Positions 43,783 through 51,233 of a stretch of DNA of 64,000 nucleotides are shown here, in pieces. The first letter of the stretch is position 1. Each line of letters opens with the position of its first letter. The notes beneath the pieces were generated by a model. That model made no database searches and was not told where the DNA came from. It saw only the letters and a list, made by a program, of their open reading frames with translations. The stretch is from Bradyrhizobium japonicum USDA 6 (GTDB lineage Bacteria > Pseudomonadota > Alphaproteobacteria > Rhizobiales > Xanthobacteraceae): NCBI RefSeq assembly GCF_000284375.1, contig NC_017249.1, positions 2,644,001 through 2,708,000 of the forward strand, in the 5' to 3' direction. Position numbers and translations under genes: made by a program.

Positions 43783-44571
43783 ATGGATCTGAACCTGGGC
43801 GGCAAGGTTGCCGTCGTCACCGGCGGCAGCATCGGCATCGGCCGTGCCATTGCCGCCGAACTCGCGCGCGAGCAGGCGCATGTCGTCATCGTCGCGCGCG
43901 ACGCCGAGCGGCTTGCGGCGTCGGCGCAGGAGATGTCGCGGGACACCGGCCGGCGCGTGATCGCCTGCGCCGGCGACATGACCAAGCCCGACGACATCGC
44001 CCGCGCGATGGTCACCGCGCGCGAGGCTTTTGGCCGGATCGACATCCTCGTCAACAACGCCGGCGCCTCGCCGATGGGCCGAATCGCGGAGACACCTGAT
44101 GCGACCTGGGCCAAGTCCATCGAGTTGAAGCTGCTGGGCTACATGCGCTGCGCGCGCAATGTCCTGCCGGAAATGCGCGACCGCCGTTGGGGCCGTGTCA
44201 TCAACATCATCGGCCGCAGCGGCCACCAGCCGCGCGCGGCCTATATGGCGGGCGGTGCGGTCAACGCGGCGCTGCTCAACTTCACGCTGGCGCTCGCCGA
44301 GGAATGCGCGCCGGACAATGTGCTGGTCACCGGCGTCAATCCCGGACCGGTGCAGACCGATCGTTGGGACAGCCTGATCTCGCAAGGAGCCGCCATCTCC
44401 GGGCAGGATCAGGGCGCGACCAATGCCGCGGCCATCGCTTCGGTCCCGCTCGGCCGCGTCGGGCAGCCGCACGAGGTGTCCGGCATCGTCGCGTTCCTCT
44501 GTTCAGACCGCGCGTCCTTCATTACTGGTACCTGCATCAATGTCGATGGCGGTGGAACGAGGTGTATCTGA
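43783..44571 (+). CDS. SDR-fold protein with altered active site
   Basis: A 262-residue SDR-like protein with an intact cofactor motif (TGGSIGIGRA, 13-22) and NNAGA (91-95). Tyr154 of the active site is present (RAAYMAGGAV), but the position four residues on, normally the essential Lys of YxxxK, is Gly158. The catalytic Ser region reads NIIGRSG. It may be a non-redox or binding member. The gene follows the Bug protein by 17 bp, and its stop overlaps the start of the hydrolase-like gene (TGATG). Confidence 0.8.
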   Translation: MDLNLGGKVAVVTGGSIGIGRAIAAELAREQAHVVIVARDAERLAASAQEMSRDTGRRVIACAGDMTKPDDIARAMVTAREAFGRIDILVNNAGASPMGRIAETPDATWAKSIELKLLGYMRCARNVLPEMRDRRWGRVINIIGRSGHQPRAAYMAGGAVNAALLNFTLALAEECAPDNVLVTGVNPGPVQTDRWDSLISQGAAISGQDQGATNAAAIASVPLGRVGQPHEVSGIVAFLCSDRASFITGTCINVDGGGTRCI

Positions 44572-45389
44572 TGGCTAGCGAACTGCGGAAGATCGGTGTC
44601 AGCGAGGATTGCGAGCTTGCGGTTCGCATCGACGACTATCTGCTGCCGTGGGACGTCAAACCGCCGGTCGTGATGCTGCACGGGCTCGCCGAAAGCGGCG
44701 AGGCGTTCCGGCGCTGGGTGCCCTATTTCGCCACGCATCACCTCGTGGTGCGGCCTGACCTGCGCGGCTATGGCGATTCGACGCCGATGCAGGGCGATTA
44801 TGTCTATCGCTTCGCCGGCCTTGGCGACGACATCATCCGGATGCTGGACGCGCTGAAACTCGACCGCGTCTTCCTGGTTGGCGGCAAGATCGGCGGCACG
44901 CTGGCGATGCATCTGACCGCCAAGCACCCGGATCGCGTGATCGCAGTCGCCGCGGTCGGTGCGCCGGCCTCGCTCACCTCGTTCAACGAGCGGGCGCCGA
45001 CCTGGCGCAAGCAGATCCGCGAGCGGGGCGTCGAGCCCTGGGTGCGCGAGACCACCGCGGGCCGACTCGGTTCGTCGCTGCCGCCGGCGGCGCTCGACTG
45101 GTGGATCAAGCTGATGTCGAAGACCAAGGCTTCGACGCTGGAGGCATTCCTACAGATGGTGCCGACGGTCGACGTCACCGGCGAGCTTCCGTCCATCAAG
45201 CGTCCGACGCTGGTGATCACCACGACCGGCTCTGGTCTTGGCGACGTCGCCTCCGTGAAGACGTGGCAGGAGACGATCCCGGGCTCGAAGCTGGAAGTGC
45301 TGCCGGGCGATTCCTATCACGTCGCCGCGACCGACCCGGACGCATGTGCGCAAAAAGTTCGCGCGTTCTTCGATCGCGTAGCGACTTAA
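44571..45389 (+). CDS. Alpha/beta-hydrolase-fold protein lacking the nucleophile Ser
   Basis: A 272-residue alpha/beta-hydrolase-fold protein: MLHGLAESGEAF (oxyanion region), RPDLRGYGDS, and a C-terminal GDSYH with the usual His (250). The nucleophile elbow reads VGGKIGGT, with Lys106 where Ser, Cys or Asp is expected. This argues against ordinary ester hydrolysis unless another residue acts. Overlaps the SDR stop by two bases, so the two odd proteins are coupled. Confidence 0.8.
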   Translation: MASELRKIGVSEDCELAVRIDDYLLPWDVKPPVVMLHGLAESGEAFRRWVPYFATHHLVVRPDLRGYGDSTPMQGDYVYRFAGLGDDIIRMLDALKLDRVFLVGGKIGGTLAMHLTAKHPDRVIAVAAVGAPASLTSFNERAPTWRKQIRERGVEPWVRETTAGRLGSSLPPAALDWWIKLMSKTKASTLEAFLQMVPTVDVTGELPSIKRPTLVITTTGSGLGDVASVKTWQETIPGSKLEVLPGDSYHVAATDPDACAQKVRAFFDRVAT

Positions 45390-45397
45390 GACGTAAC

Positions 45398-45418
45398 GGG
45401 CGGGCCATTGGCCCGCCC
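45398..45418 (+). terminator. Hairpin terminator candidate
   Basis: GGGCGGGCC (45398-45406) and GGCCCGCCC (45410-45418) form a perfect 9-bp stem with an ATT loop, 8 bp after the hydrolase-like stop, followed by TGCATTT. It is a strong stem with only a weak U-tract. It separates this operon from the FAH gene. Confidence 0.6.
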
Positions 45419-45477
45419 TGCATTTGGCTCTAAGACTACCGTTCGACAAGAAACGGCAAATATCAGGGAGTGAAGCC

Positions 45478-46269
45478 ATGACGAAAACCACGCGACGCAG
45501 CGTGCTCACGGCCGCAGCCGCGATGACCGCAGCGGGCCTTACTGAGGCGGCGCCGGCCGCCGCGCAGGCCGGACCGAAGCCGATCTTCCCGGTGCCGATG
45601 GTCGCAATCCCGATCGTCGGCGAGACCCAGGTGTTCCAGGTCCGCCGCATCTACTGCATCGGCCGCAATTATGCCGCGCACGCCATCGAGCGCGGCTCGG
45701 ATCCGAACCGCGAGCCGCCGTTCTTCTTCCAGAAGCCGACGGATGCGATCCAGAACGTTGCGGTCGGCGAGGTTGCCGACCATCCCTATCCGTCGCTGAC
45801 CAAGAACTATCACCACGAGGTAGAACTGGTCGCCGCGCTGAAATCCGGCGGCACCAACATCCCGGCCGACAAGGCACTCGACCATGTCTATGGCTACGCG
45901 CTCGGCCTCGACATGACCCGGCGCGATCTCCAGAACGGCATGGCCGCGGAAAAGAAGCCTTGGGAGATCGGCAAGAGCTTTGACCACGCCGCGGTGATCG
46001 GACCCATCCACCCCGCGAGCAAGACCGGCCATTTTGAGAAGGGCGCCATCTCGCTCGCGATCAACGGGACGGTGAAGCAGAGCTCGGATCTCAGCAAGAT
46101 GATCTGGAGCGTGGCCGAGCAGATCGCAAAGCTCTCCGAAGCGTTCGAGCTGAAGGCCGGCGACATCATCTATTCCGGCACGCCGGAGAATGTCGGCCCG
46201 GTGGTGAAGGGCGACGTGCTCTTGTGCAAGCTCGAGGGGCTGCCTGATATGTCGATCAAGATCGTGTAG
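45478..46269 (+). CDS. Fumarylacetoacetate hydrolase family protein with Tat signal
   Basis: A 263-residue FAH-fold protein. The metal ligands of the core are in NYHHEVELV and GLDMTRRD, with SGTPENVGPV near the C-terminus. The first 33 residues form a twin-arginine signal (TTRRSVLTAAAAMTAAG...AAAQA). FAH enzymes (hydrolases, decarboxylases, hydratases of keto acids) are cytosolic, so export is unusual. AGGGAG precedes the ATG. It lies after a terminator, so it may have its own promoter. Confidence 0.83.
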   Translation: MTKTTRRSVLTAAAAMTAAGLTEAAPAAAQAGPKPIFPVPMVAIPIVGETQVFQVRRIYCIGRNYAAHAIERGSDPNREPPFFFQKPTDAIQNVAVGEVADHPYPSLTKNYHHEVELVAALKSGGTNIPADKALDHVYGYALGLDMTRRDLQNGMAAEKKPWEIGKSFDHAAVIGPIHPASKTGHFEKGAISLAINGTVKQSSDLSKMIWSVAEQIAKLSEAFELKAGDIIYSGTPENVGPVVKGDVLLCKLEGLPDMSIKIV

Positions 46270-46276
46270 TTCTTTA

Positions 46277-46300
46277 CCTCTCCCCGCTTGCGGGGAGAGG
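46277..46300. repeat. Short CTCTCCCC hairpin repeat
   Basis: CCTCTCCCCG (46277-46286) and CGGGGAGAGG (46291-46300) are a perfect 10-bp inverted repeat with a CTTG loop. The related hairpin CCCTCTCCC...GGGAGAGGG is at 27071-27093. It lies 8 bp after the FAH stop and may act as a terminator or be a remnant of the dispersed repeat family; no U-tract follows. Confidence 0.6.
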
Positions 46301-46324
46301 TCGGATCGCCTTTGGAGGCGCAGA

Positions 46325-47116
46325 ATGTTGCGGCGTGGTCTGATTGCTGCGTTGGGCTTGGTCTTCATCATGACTTCCATTCCCAGCTTGAAAGCCGAAG
46401 GCCCCGTCGACATCGCGCCGACGGGAGCGCTCCGCGTGGCGGTGGCCGTCGGCCCGGCCGCGTCGGCCTTCTGGACCACGCGCGATCCTTCCACCGGAAA
46501 GCCGCGCGGCGTCACCGTCGAGCTCGCCAGGGCCGCCGCTGACAAGCTGCACGTTCCGCTCCAGCTCGTCGAATATCAGAGCTCCGACGAGATCGCCGCG
46601 GCCAGCAGCAAGGACGTCTGGGATCTCTCCTTCATGCCGGCGGACGTCAAGCGCGAACAGTTCGTGGACCAGGGCCCCGCTTACGTCGCCTATATGAGCG
46701 GCTATCTCGTGCGGGCCGGTTCGGACATCCGGATCGTTGCGGATGTCGATCGCGCCGGCATGCGGGTCGGCTGCATCGAGGGAACATCGACGTTACGTAC
46801 GGTCGAGAAATCGCTGAAGCAGGCGAAGCTGACAAAGTTCGTGAAGCCGGAAGAGGCAGCCGAATTGATTGGCAAGGGGCAGCTCGATGCTCTGGCGATG
46901 GGCATGGGAGCTCTGGAAGACCTTTCGCGAAAGCTGCCCGGAACCAAGGTGCTCGATGAGGTGATCCAGTCGACCGGCGTGGTCGTGGTCGTTCCCAAGG
47001 GCAAGGCCGCGGCGAAGGCCTGGGCGGCGCGCTTCCTGGATGAAGCCAAGGTAGACGGCACCGTGCGTCGTGCGCTCGATGGTAACGGATTTACCAGCGA
47101 CAAGATCGCGCCGTAG
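46325..47116 (+). CDS. Periplasmic solute-binding protein, family 3
   Basis: A 263-residue protein with a Sec signal (GLIAALGLVFIMTSIPSLKA) and the family-3 binding fold: GALRVAVAVGPAASAFW, GVTVELARAAADKL, WDLSFMPADVKRE, VGCIEGTSTLRTVEK. Such proteins feed amino-acid ABC importers or sense metabolites. No permease or ATPase is adjacent. It is monocistronic or weakly linked to the FAH gene. Confidence 0.8.
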   Translation: MLRRGLIAALGLVFIMTSIPSLKAEGPVDIAPTGALRVAVAVGPAASAFWTTRDPSTGKPRGVTVELARAAADKLHVPLQLVEYQSSDEIAAASSKDVWDLSFMPADVKREQFVDQGPAYVAYMSGYLVRAGSDIRIVADVDRAGMRVGCIEGTSTLRTVEKSLKQAKLTKFVKPEEAAELIGKGQLDALAMGMGALEDLSRKLPGTKVLDEVIQSTGVVVVVPKGKAAAKAWAARFLDEAKVDGTVRRALDGNGFTSDKIAP

Positions 47117-47268
47117 TTGTGCCGAACTGCGTCCGCTGGAACCGCGACTGGCGGCGCGGGTCTTTGAATTGCCGGAGTTCCATCGGCCATTGCCTCGTGT
47201 TGGGCAACGAACAAACCTCGTGCGGCCATATTTGAGTAAGAGTGATCTCCCGAGAGGGAGGCGCTCCG

Positions 47269-47685
47269 ATGAAGAAAGTTTTGATCACTGCGGTACTGCT
47301 GCTGGCTGGCGTGCCTGCGAGCGCCGTTGCGCAGGAGCGCGCTGGTGCTGCGGCGATAGGCGCCGTGTCCGGGGCCGTCGTGCTCGGTCCGGTCGGTGCG
47401 GTCGCGGGTGCAGTGATTGGCTATACCGCCGGTCCTTCAATCGCGAGGTCATGGGGCGTGAGAGGTTCGCGGTCGGCAAGACACCAGCAGCCGCCACGCC
47501 GCGAGGCGTACCGCGCAGCCGCGACCGGCGCTCCGCCGCGCGCACGTGAGGCGATGAATGCCAACGGCCAGATCGGAGCTGCCAGCAATCCGCCGGCTCA
47601 AGCCGCCCCCCCGGTGCAGCCAGTTCAAGCTGCCCCGGCTCCGCCGGCGGAGACTTCGACCCCGCCCGTTCAGGGACTCGAATGA
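47269..47685 (+). CDS. Small exported protein with glycine-zipper-like segment
   Basis: A 138-residue hypothetical protein. GGGAGG precedes the ATG. A Sec signal (VLITAVLLLAGVPASAVAQ) is followed by a Gly/Ala-rich hydrophobic stretch (AIGAVSGAVVLGPVGAVAGAV, periodic small residues) resembling glycine-zipper membrane or envelope proteins. The second half is Pro/Ala-rich and low in complexity (PPAQAAPPVQPVQ). It might be an outer-envelope protein. It is convergent with iclR. Confidence 0.65.
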   Translation: MKKVLITAVLLLAGVPASAVAQERAGAAAIGAVSGAVVLGPVGAVAGAVIGYTAGPSIARSWGVRGSRSARHQQPPRREAYRAAATGAPPRAREAMNANGQIGAASNPPAQAAPPVQPVQAAPAPPAETSTPPVQGLE

Positions 47686-47695
47686 GGCTCCGGCT

Positions 47696-48439
47696 CTAGG
47701 CCGCGGTCGTCTTCGGCCGCAGCCGGTCGACGGTCCGTGCGATCAGCGCGGCCACCTCAGGCACTTTTGGACCAATGCGAAATTCCGGCCCTGCGACGAC
47801 CACGGAGAGCCGGCGATCACCGATCGGCAGCGGGATCGCCGCGCCGGCGAGGTCGCGGCTGTAATCGGCGAAACTCTGGCAGTAGCCGCGCGCGATCGAA
47901 TTGCGCAGCTCGAGTTCGACCGCCTCGATGCTGATCGGCGTCGAGGGCCCGTATTGCTTGAACTCGATCTTGCGATAGACGGAGTCGCGCTCTTCCTGTG
48001 AATATTGCAGCAGCAGGGCGCGACCACTCGCGGTAGCGTGGATCGGCACGCGGTGGCCGATGGTTGCGAAATAGCGGATCGCGGCCTGGGATTCGACGAC
48101 GTCGATGAAGACAGCCATCACGCCGGCCGGCGCAACGATCGACGCCGTCTCGCCGGTCTCCGCGGAGAGATCGGCGATGAGCTGATGCGTCCACGGCGGC
48201 AGCGGCTCGACCTCGGAGATCATTCGCGCCATCGCCAGCCATCGCGGTGTCGGATAGAAGCCGGCACGCGGCCGCGGCTCGTAGAGATAGCCCTTCTCCG
48301 AGAGCGTCGCGAGCAGGTTGAAGGTCGACGAGCGCGGCCAGCCGAAATGATCGGCGATCTCGGCAAGCGTCGCCGGCTTCCTCGTTTGTGCGAAGAATTC
48401 CATGATCTCCAGGACGTTGGCGGCTTGGCGAACGATCAT
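47696..48439 (-). CDS. IclR family transcriptional regulator
   Basis: A 247-residue regulator with a winged helix (NVLEIMEFFAQTRKPATLAEIADHFGWPRSSTFNLL) and an effector domain. It is last on the minus strand after the CaiB-MaoC-CoA lyase genes and 17 bp after the lyase stop, and so is probably in the same operon. It may control this operon and the divergent TRAP genes; a perfect palindrome at 51090-51105 is a candidate target. Confidence 0.87.
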   Translation of the reverse strand: MIVRQAANVLEIMEFFAQTRKPATLAEIADHFGWPRSSTFNLLATLSEKGYLYEPRPRAGFYPTPRWLAMARMISEVEPLPPWTHQLIADLSAETGETASIVAPAGVMAVFIDVVESQAAIRYFATIGHRVPIHATASGRALLLQYSQEERDSVYRKIEFKQYGPSTPISIEAVELELRNSIARGYCQSFADYSRDLAGAAIPLPIGDRRLSVVVAGPEFRIGPKVPEVAALIARTVDRLRPKTTAA

Positions 48440-48456
48440 GGTGGCGGCGTTCCGAT

Positions 48457-49308
48457 CTAGGGCTGGCCGAGGATCTTCTTCGCGGCGCGAAGATGCGGCT
48501 TGTCGATCATCTGGCCGTCGAGACGCAGCGTGCCGGAGTTCGGATTGCTCGCGAATGCGGCGATCACCTTTTCCGCCCAGGTGCGCTCAGCCTCGGTCGG
48601 CTCGAATGCCGCGTTGACGACGTCGACATGCTTGGGGTGGATCAGTGCCTTCGCCGAAAAGCCGTCGCGCCGCGCGGCGCGCGTTTCCTGCTCGAGGCCG
48701 GCGAGGTTGTCGATATCGGTATAGACGGTGTCGATCGGCGCGACCTCGGCTGCGGCCGCCGCCATCAGGCAGAGATCGCGCGCGAGGCGGTAGGGGCTGT
48801 GGAACATGCCGCCCGAGGCTTTCTCGGTGGCGCCGAGCGAAGCCGAGAGATCCTCCGCGCCCCACATCAGGCCTGCGAGGCGGGGGGAGCAGCCCTTGTA
48901 GCTGCCGAGGCCGAAGATCGAGCTGGCCGTTTCCGTCGCGACACAGACGATGCGGGTCGCGCCGACCGTGATGCCGGCAGCCGCTTCCAAGGCTTCGAGC
49001 CAGGTTGCGACCTGCCGCACGTCGTCGCCGCCTTGCGATTTCGGCAGCACGATGCCGTCGGGCTTGCCGGGCATCACCGCGGCGAGATCGGTGAGCGTCA
49101 GGCCGGTGTCGAGCGCGTTGACGCGGACATAGAGCTGATGCGGGCCGGGGCGGCCCTTCAGCATCGCAAGCGTTAGCCCGCGCGCTTCCGGCTTCTTCTC
49201 CGTGACGACGGAATCCTCGAGATCGATGATCAGCGCGTCGGCCTTGCCTTCGCTCGCTTTCTCGAATTTGCGCGGGGAATCCCCCGGCACGAACAGCATC
49301 GAACGCAT
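48457..49308 (-). CDS. CoA-ester lyase (CitE/HpcH-HpaI family, citramalyl-/malyl-CoA lyase-like)
   Basis: A 283-residue TIM-barrel lyase starting RSMLFVPGDSPRKF. Metal- and substrate-binding residues are in IDLEDSV, VATETASSI and WGAEDLSASLG. The start at 49308 overlaps the MaoC stop (TGATG). With MaoC and CaiB upstream it forms a three-step set: CoA transfer, hydration, C-C cleavage. This matches the Ict-Ich-Ccl route of itaconate degradation, in which the lyase cuts citramalyl-CoA to acetyl-CoA and pyruvate. Malyl- or methylmalyl-CoA are alternatives. Confidence 0.85.
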   Translation of the reverse strand: MRSMLFVPGDSPRKFEKASEGKADALIIDLEDSVVTEKKPEARGLTLAMLKGRPGPHQLYVRVNALDTGLTLTDLAAVMPGKPDGIVLPKSQGGDDVRQVATWLEALEAAAGITVGATRIVCVATETASSIFGLGSYKGCSPRLAGLMWGAEDLSASLGATEKASGGMFHSPYRLARDLCLMAAAAAEVAPIDTVYTDIDNLAGLEQETRAARRDGFSAKALIHPKHVDVVNAAFEPTEAERTWAEKVIAAFASNPNSGTLRLDGQMIDKPHLRAAKKILGQP

Positions 49309-49760
49309 CAGACCGGCCTCTTGTGCATCATCGCCATGCGGCGGCATTTGCCGACGATCTCGTCGTTCTGGTTCAAGGCGTGGTGCTCGAACTCGACGAT
49401 GCCCGCCTTCGGGCGCGATTTGGATTCCCTCAAGGAAAGCACCTTCGTCGTCGCCCGCAAGGTGTCGCCATGGAAGACCGGTTTTGGGAACGTGACGTCG
49501 GTCATGCCGAGATTGGCAACGGTGGTCCCCATGGTCGTATCATAGACCGTCATGCCGATCATGATGCCGAGGGTGTAAAGGCTGTTGAAAATGCGCTGGC
49601 CGAACTCGGTCTTTTCAGCGAAATGCGCGTCGATATGCAGCGGCTGCGGGTTGAGCGTCAGCAGGCTGAACATGGTGTTGTCCATCTCCGTGACGGTCCG
49701 GGTCAGCGGATGCCTGAACTCCTGGCCCACGGAAAAGTCTTCGAAATAAAGTCCGGCCAT
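49308..49760 (-). CDS. MaoC-like enoyl-CoA hydratase (itaconyl-/mesaconyl-CoA hydratase-like)
   Basis: A 150-residue hot-dog-fold hydratase with LYFEDFSVGQEF at the start and the hydratase-2 type catalytic Asp/His region NPQPLHIDAHFA near residue 40. It is followed by an overlapping CoA-lyase gene and preceded by a CaiB-type transferase. A small MaoC protein next to a citramalyl-CoA-lyase-like gene is typical of itaconyl-CoA hydratase loci; the exact acyl-CoA is inferred. Confidence 0.85.
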   Translation of the reverse strand: MAGLYFEDFSVGQEFRHPLTRTVTEMDNTMFSLLTLNPQPLHIDAHFAEKTEFGQRIFNSLYTLGIMIGMTVYDTTMGTTVANLGMTDVTFPKPVFHGDTLRATTKVLSLRESKSRPKAGIVEFEHHALNQNDEIVGKCRRMAMMHKRPV

Positions 49761-49805
49761 CGCGGTTTCCTCCCTCTATCGCTGCGATTCCGGCCAGCGC
49801 TGCCG

Positions 49806-51008
49806 TTAGGGTGGCGCGGCCAGGTGAACTGCCTTTTGCTCTGCGAGCTGCTCGATGTCGTCGGTCGAGAAGCCGGCCTCGCGCAAAATGTCGCGGCCAT
49901 GCTGGCCGAGCGTCGGTGCGGGGCCGGCGGCTTCCGGCTGGGTCACGCTCCAGGTGGAGGGCACGCGCATCTGGCGGATGCGGCCTTCGACGGGGTGATC
50001 CACGGTCCTGAAGAAATCGATCGCATTGAGATGCGGATCTTCGAGGATCGTTTCCAGCGTATGCATCGGCATCACTGGAATGTCGGCGCGCTCGAGCAGA
50101 TCACGCCATTCTGCGGTGGTACGTGTGAGGAAGATGTGGCCGATCTCCTCGTAGATCTCGTCGATATGCTTCGTTCGCGCGGCGTGGTTGGCGAAGCGAG
50201 GCTGATCGAGGAAATGCGGCTGCCCGATCGCCTCGAAGAAGCCGCGCCAGTGCTTGTCGTTGTAGATGAGCACGCAGAGATAGCCGTCGCTGGTCTTGTA
50301 GGGGCGGCGATAGCGCGACAGCAGGCGGGCATAGCCGCCATGGTCGAGCGGCGGATCGTAGGTCAGTCCACCCAGATGATCGACCAGCACGAACTCCGTC
50401 ATCGACTCGAACATCGGCACGTCGATGCGCTGGCCGACGCCGGTGCGGCTCTGATGCATCAACCCGCCCATGATCGCATTGACCAGCATCAGGCCGACGA
50501 TGCGGTCGGCGATGGTGACGGGGACGTAGCGCGGCGTGCCGTCGCCGGCCGCCGCAAGCAGCGTCGGAATGGTGGCGGCGCCCTGGATGAGATCGTCGTA
50601 GGCGGGCTTTGCGGCATAGGGCCCGGACTGGCCGTAGCCGAACGCGCCGACATAGACGAGCGCGGGATTGATTTCGCGAAGTGTCTCGTAGTCGAGACCG
50701 AGCCGCGCCATTGCCTGTGGGCGCACATTGTAGACGAGCGCGTTGGCGTGCTTCGCCAGCCGCAGCAAGGTGTCGCGGCCTTCCGTCTTCTTCAGGTCGA
50801 GCACGATGCTGCGCTTGCCGCGATTGGCATTGAGGAACATCCCGCCCATGCCGGGCGTGCGGCCGGGACCGATCTGGCGAACGATGTCGCCCTCGGGGCT
50901 TTCGACCTTGATCACGTCGGCGCCCATGTCCGCCAGCACCTGGGTGCCGTAGGGGCCCATCAGCACCGAGGTCAGGTCGAGAATGGTGAAGCCGGCGAGC
51001 GGTCCCAT
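49806..51008 (-). CDS. CaiB/BaiF family CoA transferase (class III)
   Basis: A 400-residue class III CoA transferase starting GPLAGFTILDLTSVLMGPYGTQVLADMGADVIKVESPEGD, with NANRGKRSIVLDLKK and GAFGYGQSGPYA. The catalytic Asp is expected near YDDLIQGAA. It would move CoA from succinyl-CoA (or another donor) to a dicarboxylate. It heads the minus-strand operon of MaoC, CoA lyase and IclR, divergent from a TRAP transporter. Confidence 0.88.
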   Translation of the reverse strand: MGPLAGFTILDLTSVLMGPYGTQVLADMGADVIKVESPEGDIVRQIGPGRTPGMGGMFLNANRGKRSIVLDLKKTEGRDTLLRLAKHANALVYNVRPQAMARLGLDYETLREINPALVYVGAFGYGQSGPYAAKPAYDDLIQGAATIPTLLAAAGDGTPRYVPVTIADRIVGLMLVNAIMGGLMHQSRTGVGQRIDVPMFESMTEFVLVDHLGGLTYDPPLDHGGYARLLSRYRRPYKTSDGYLCVLIYNDKHWRGFFEAIGQPHFLDQPRFANHAARTKHIDEIYEEIGHIFLTRTTAEWRDLLERADIPVMPMHTLETILEDPHLNAIDFFRTVDHPVEGRIRQMRVPSTWSVTQPEAAGPAPTLGQHGRDILREAGFSTDDIEQLAEQKAVHLAAPP

Positions 51009-51089
51009 GAGGCCTCGTTGGATGAATTCATATACGTGGAATTAGAGTTCATAAAGCAGCTGTGTCAATTCGACGGCTCCGGTGTGCGG

Positions 51090-51105
51090 CGCATAGCACT
51101 ATGCG
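51090..51105. promoter_or_regulatory. Perfect 16-bp palindromic operator candidate
   Basis: CGCATAG-CA-CTATGCG, a perfect 7-bp inverted repeat with a 2-bp centre. It lies in the 225-bp divergent region between the CaiB operon and the TRAP transporter, 12 bp before a TTGACA -35. The word TTCATATAC also appears twice in the same region (about 51026 and 51109). The IclR protein of the operon is the obvious candidate binder. Confidence 0.55.
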
Positions 51106-51117
51106 TAGTTCATATAC

Positions 51118-51147
51118 TTGACAGATAAATTCACCTATATGTACATT
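51118..51147 (+). promoter_or_regulatory. Sigma-70-type promoter for the TRAP operon
   Basis: TTGACA (51118-51123) is a perfect -35; TACATT (51142-51147) after 18 bp is an acceptable -10. It points to the dctPQM genes, 87 bp before the DctP start. The surrounding AT-rich stretch supports a promoter. Confidence 0.55.
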
Positions 51148-51233
51148 TTCAGGCAAGAAATAGAGCGAGGGCCGGACGATGCCGCAGCAATTCGCTGCCG
51201 CGTTCGGCGTGGGGACGCGTCAAGGAGAACGAC

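Noticed and set aside
46277..46300. Intrinsic terminator after the FAH gene
   Set aside because: A strong stem but no U-tract, and the sequence belongs to the CTCTCCCC repeat type also seen at 27071; kept as a repeat.
49323..51128. A 601-codon open frame opposite maoC and caiB
   Set aside because: Antisense to two conserved enzymes and without recognisable domains.
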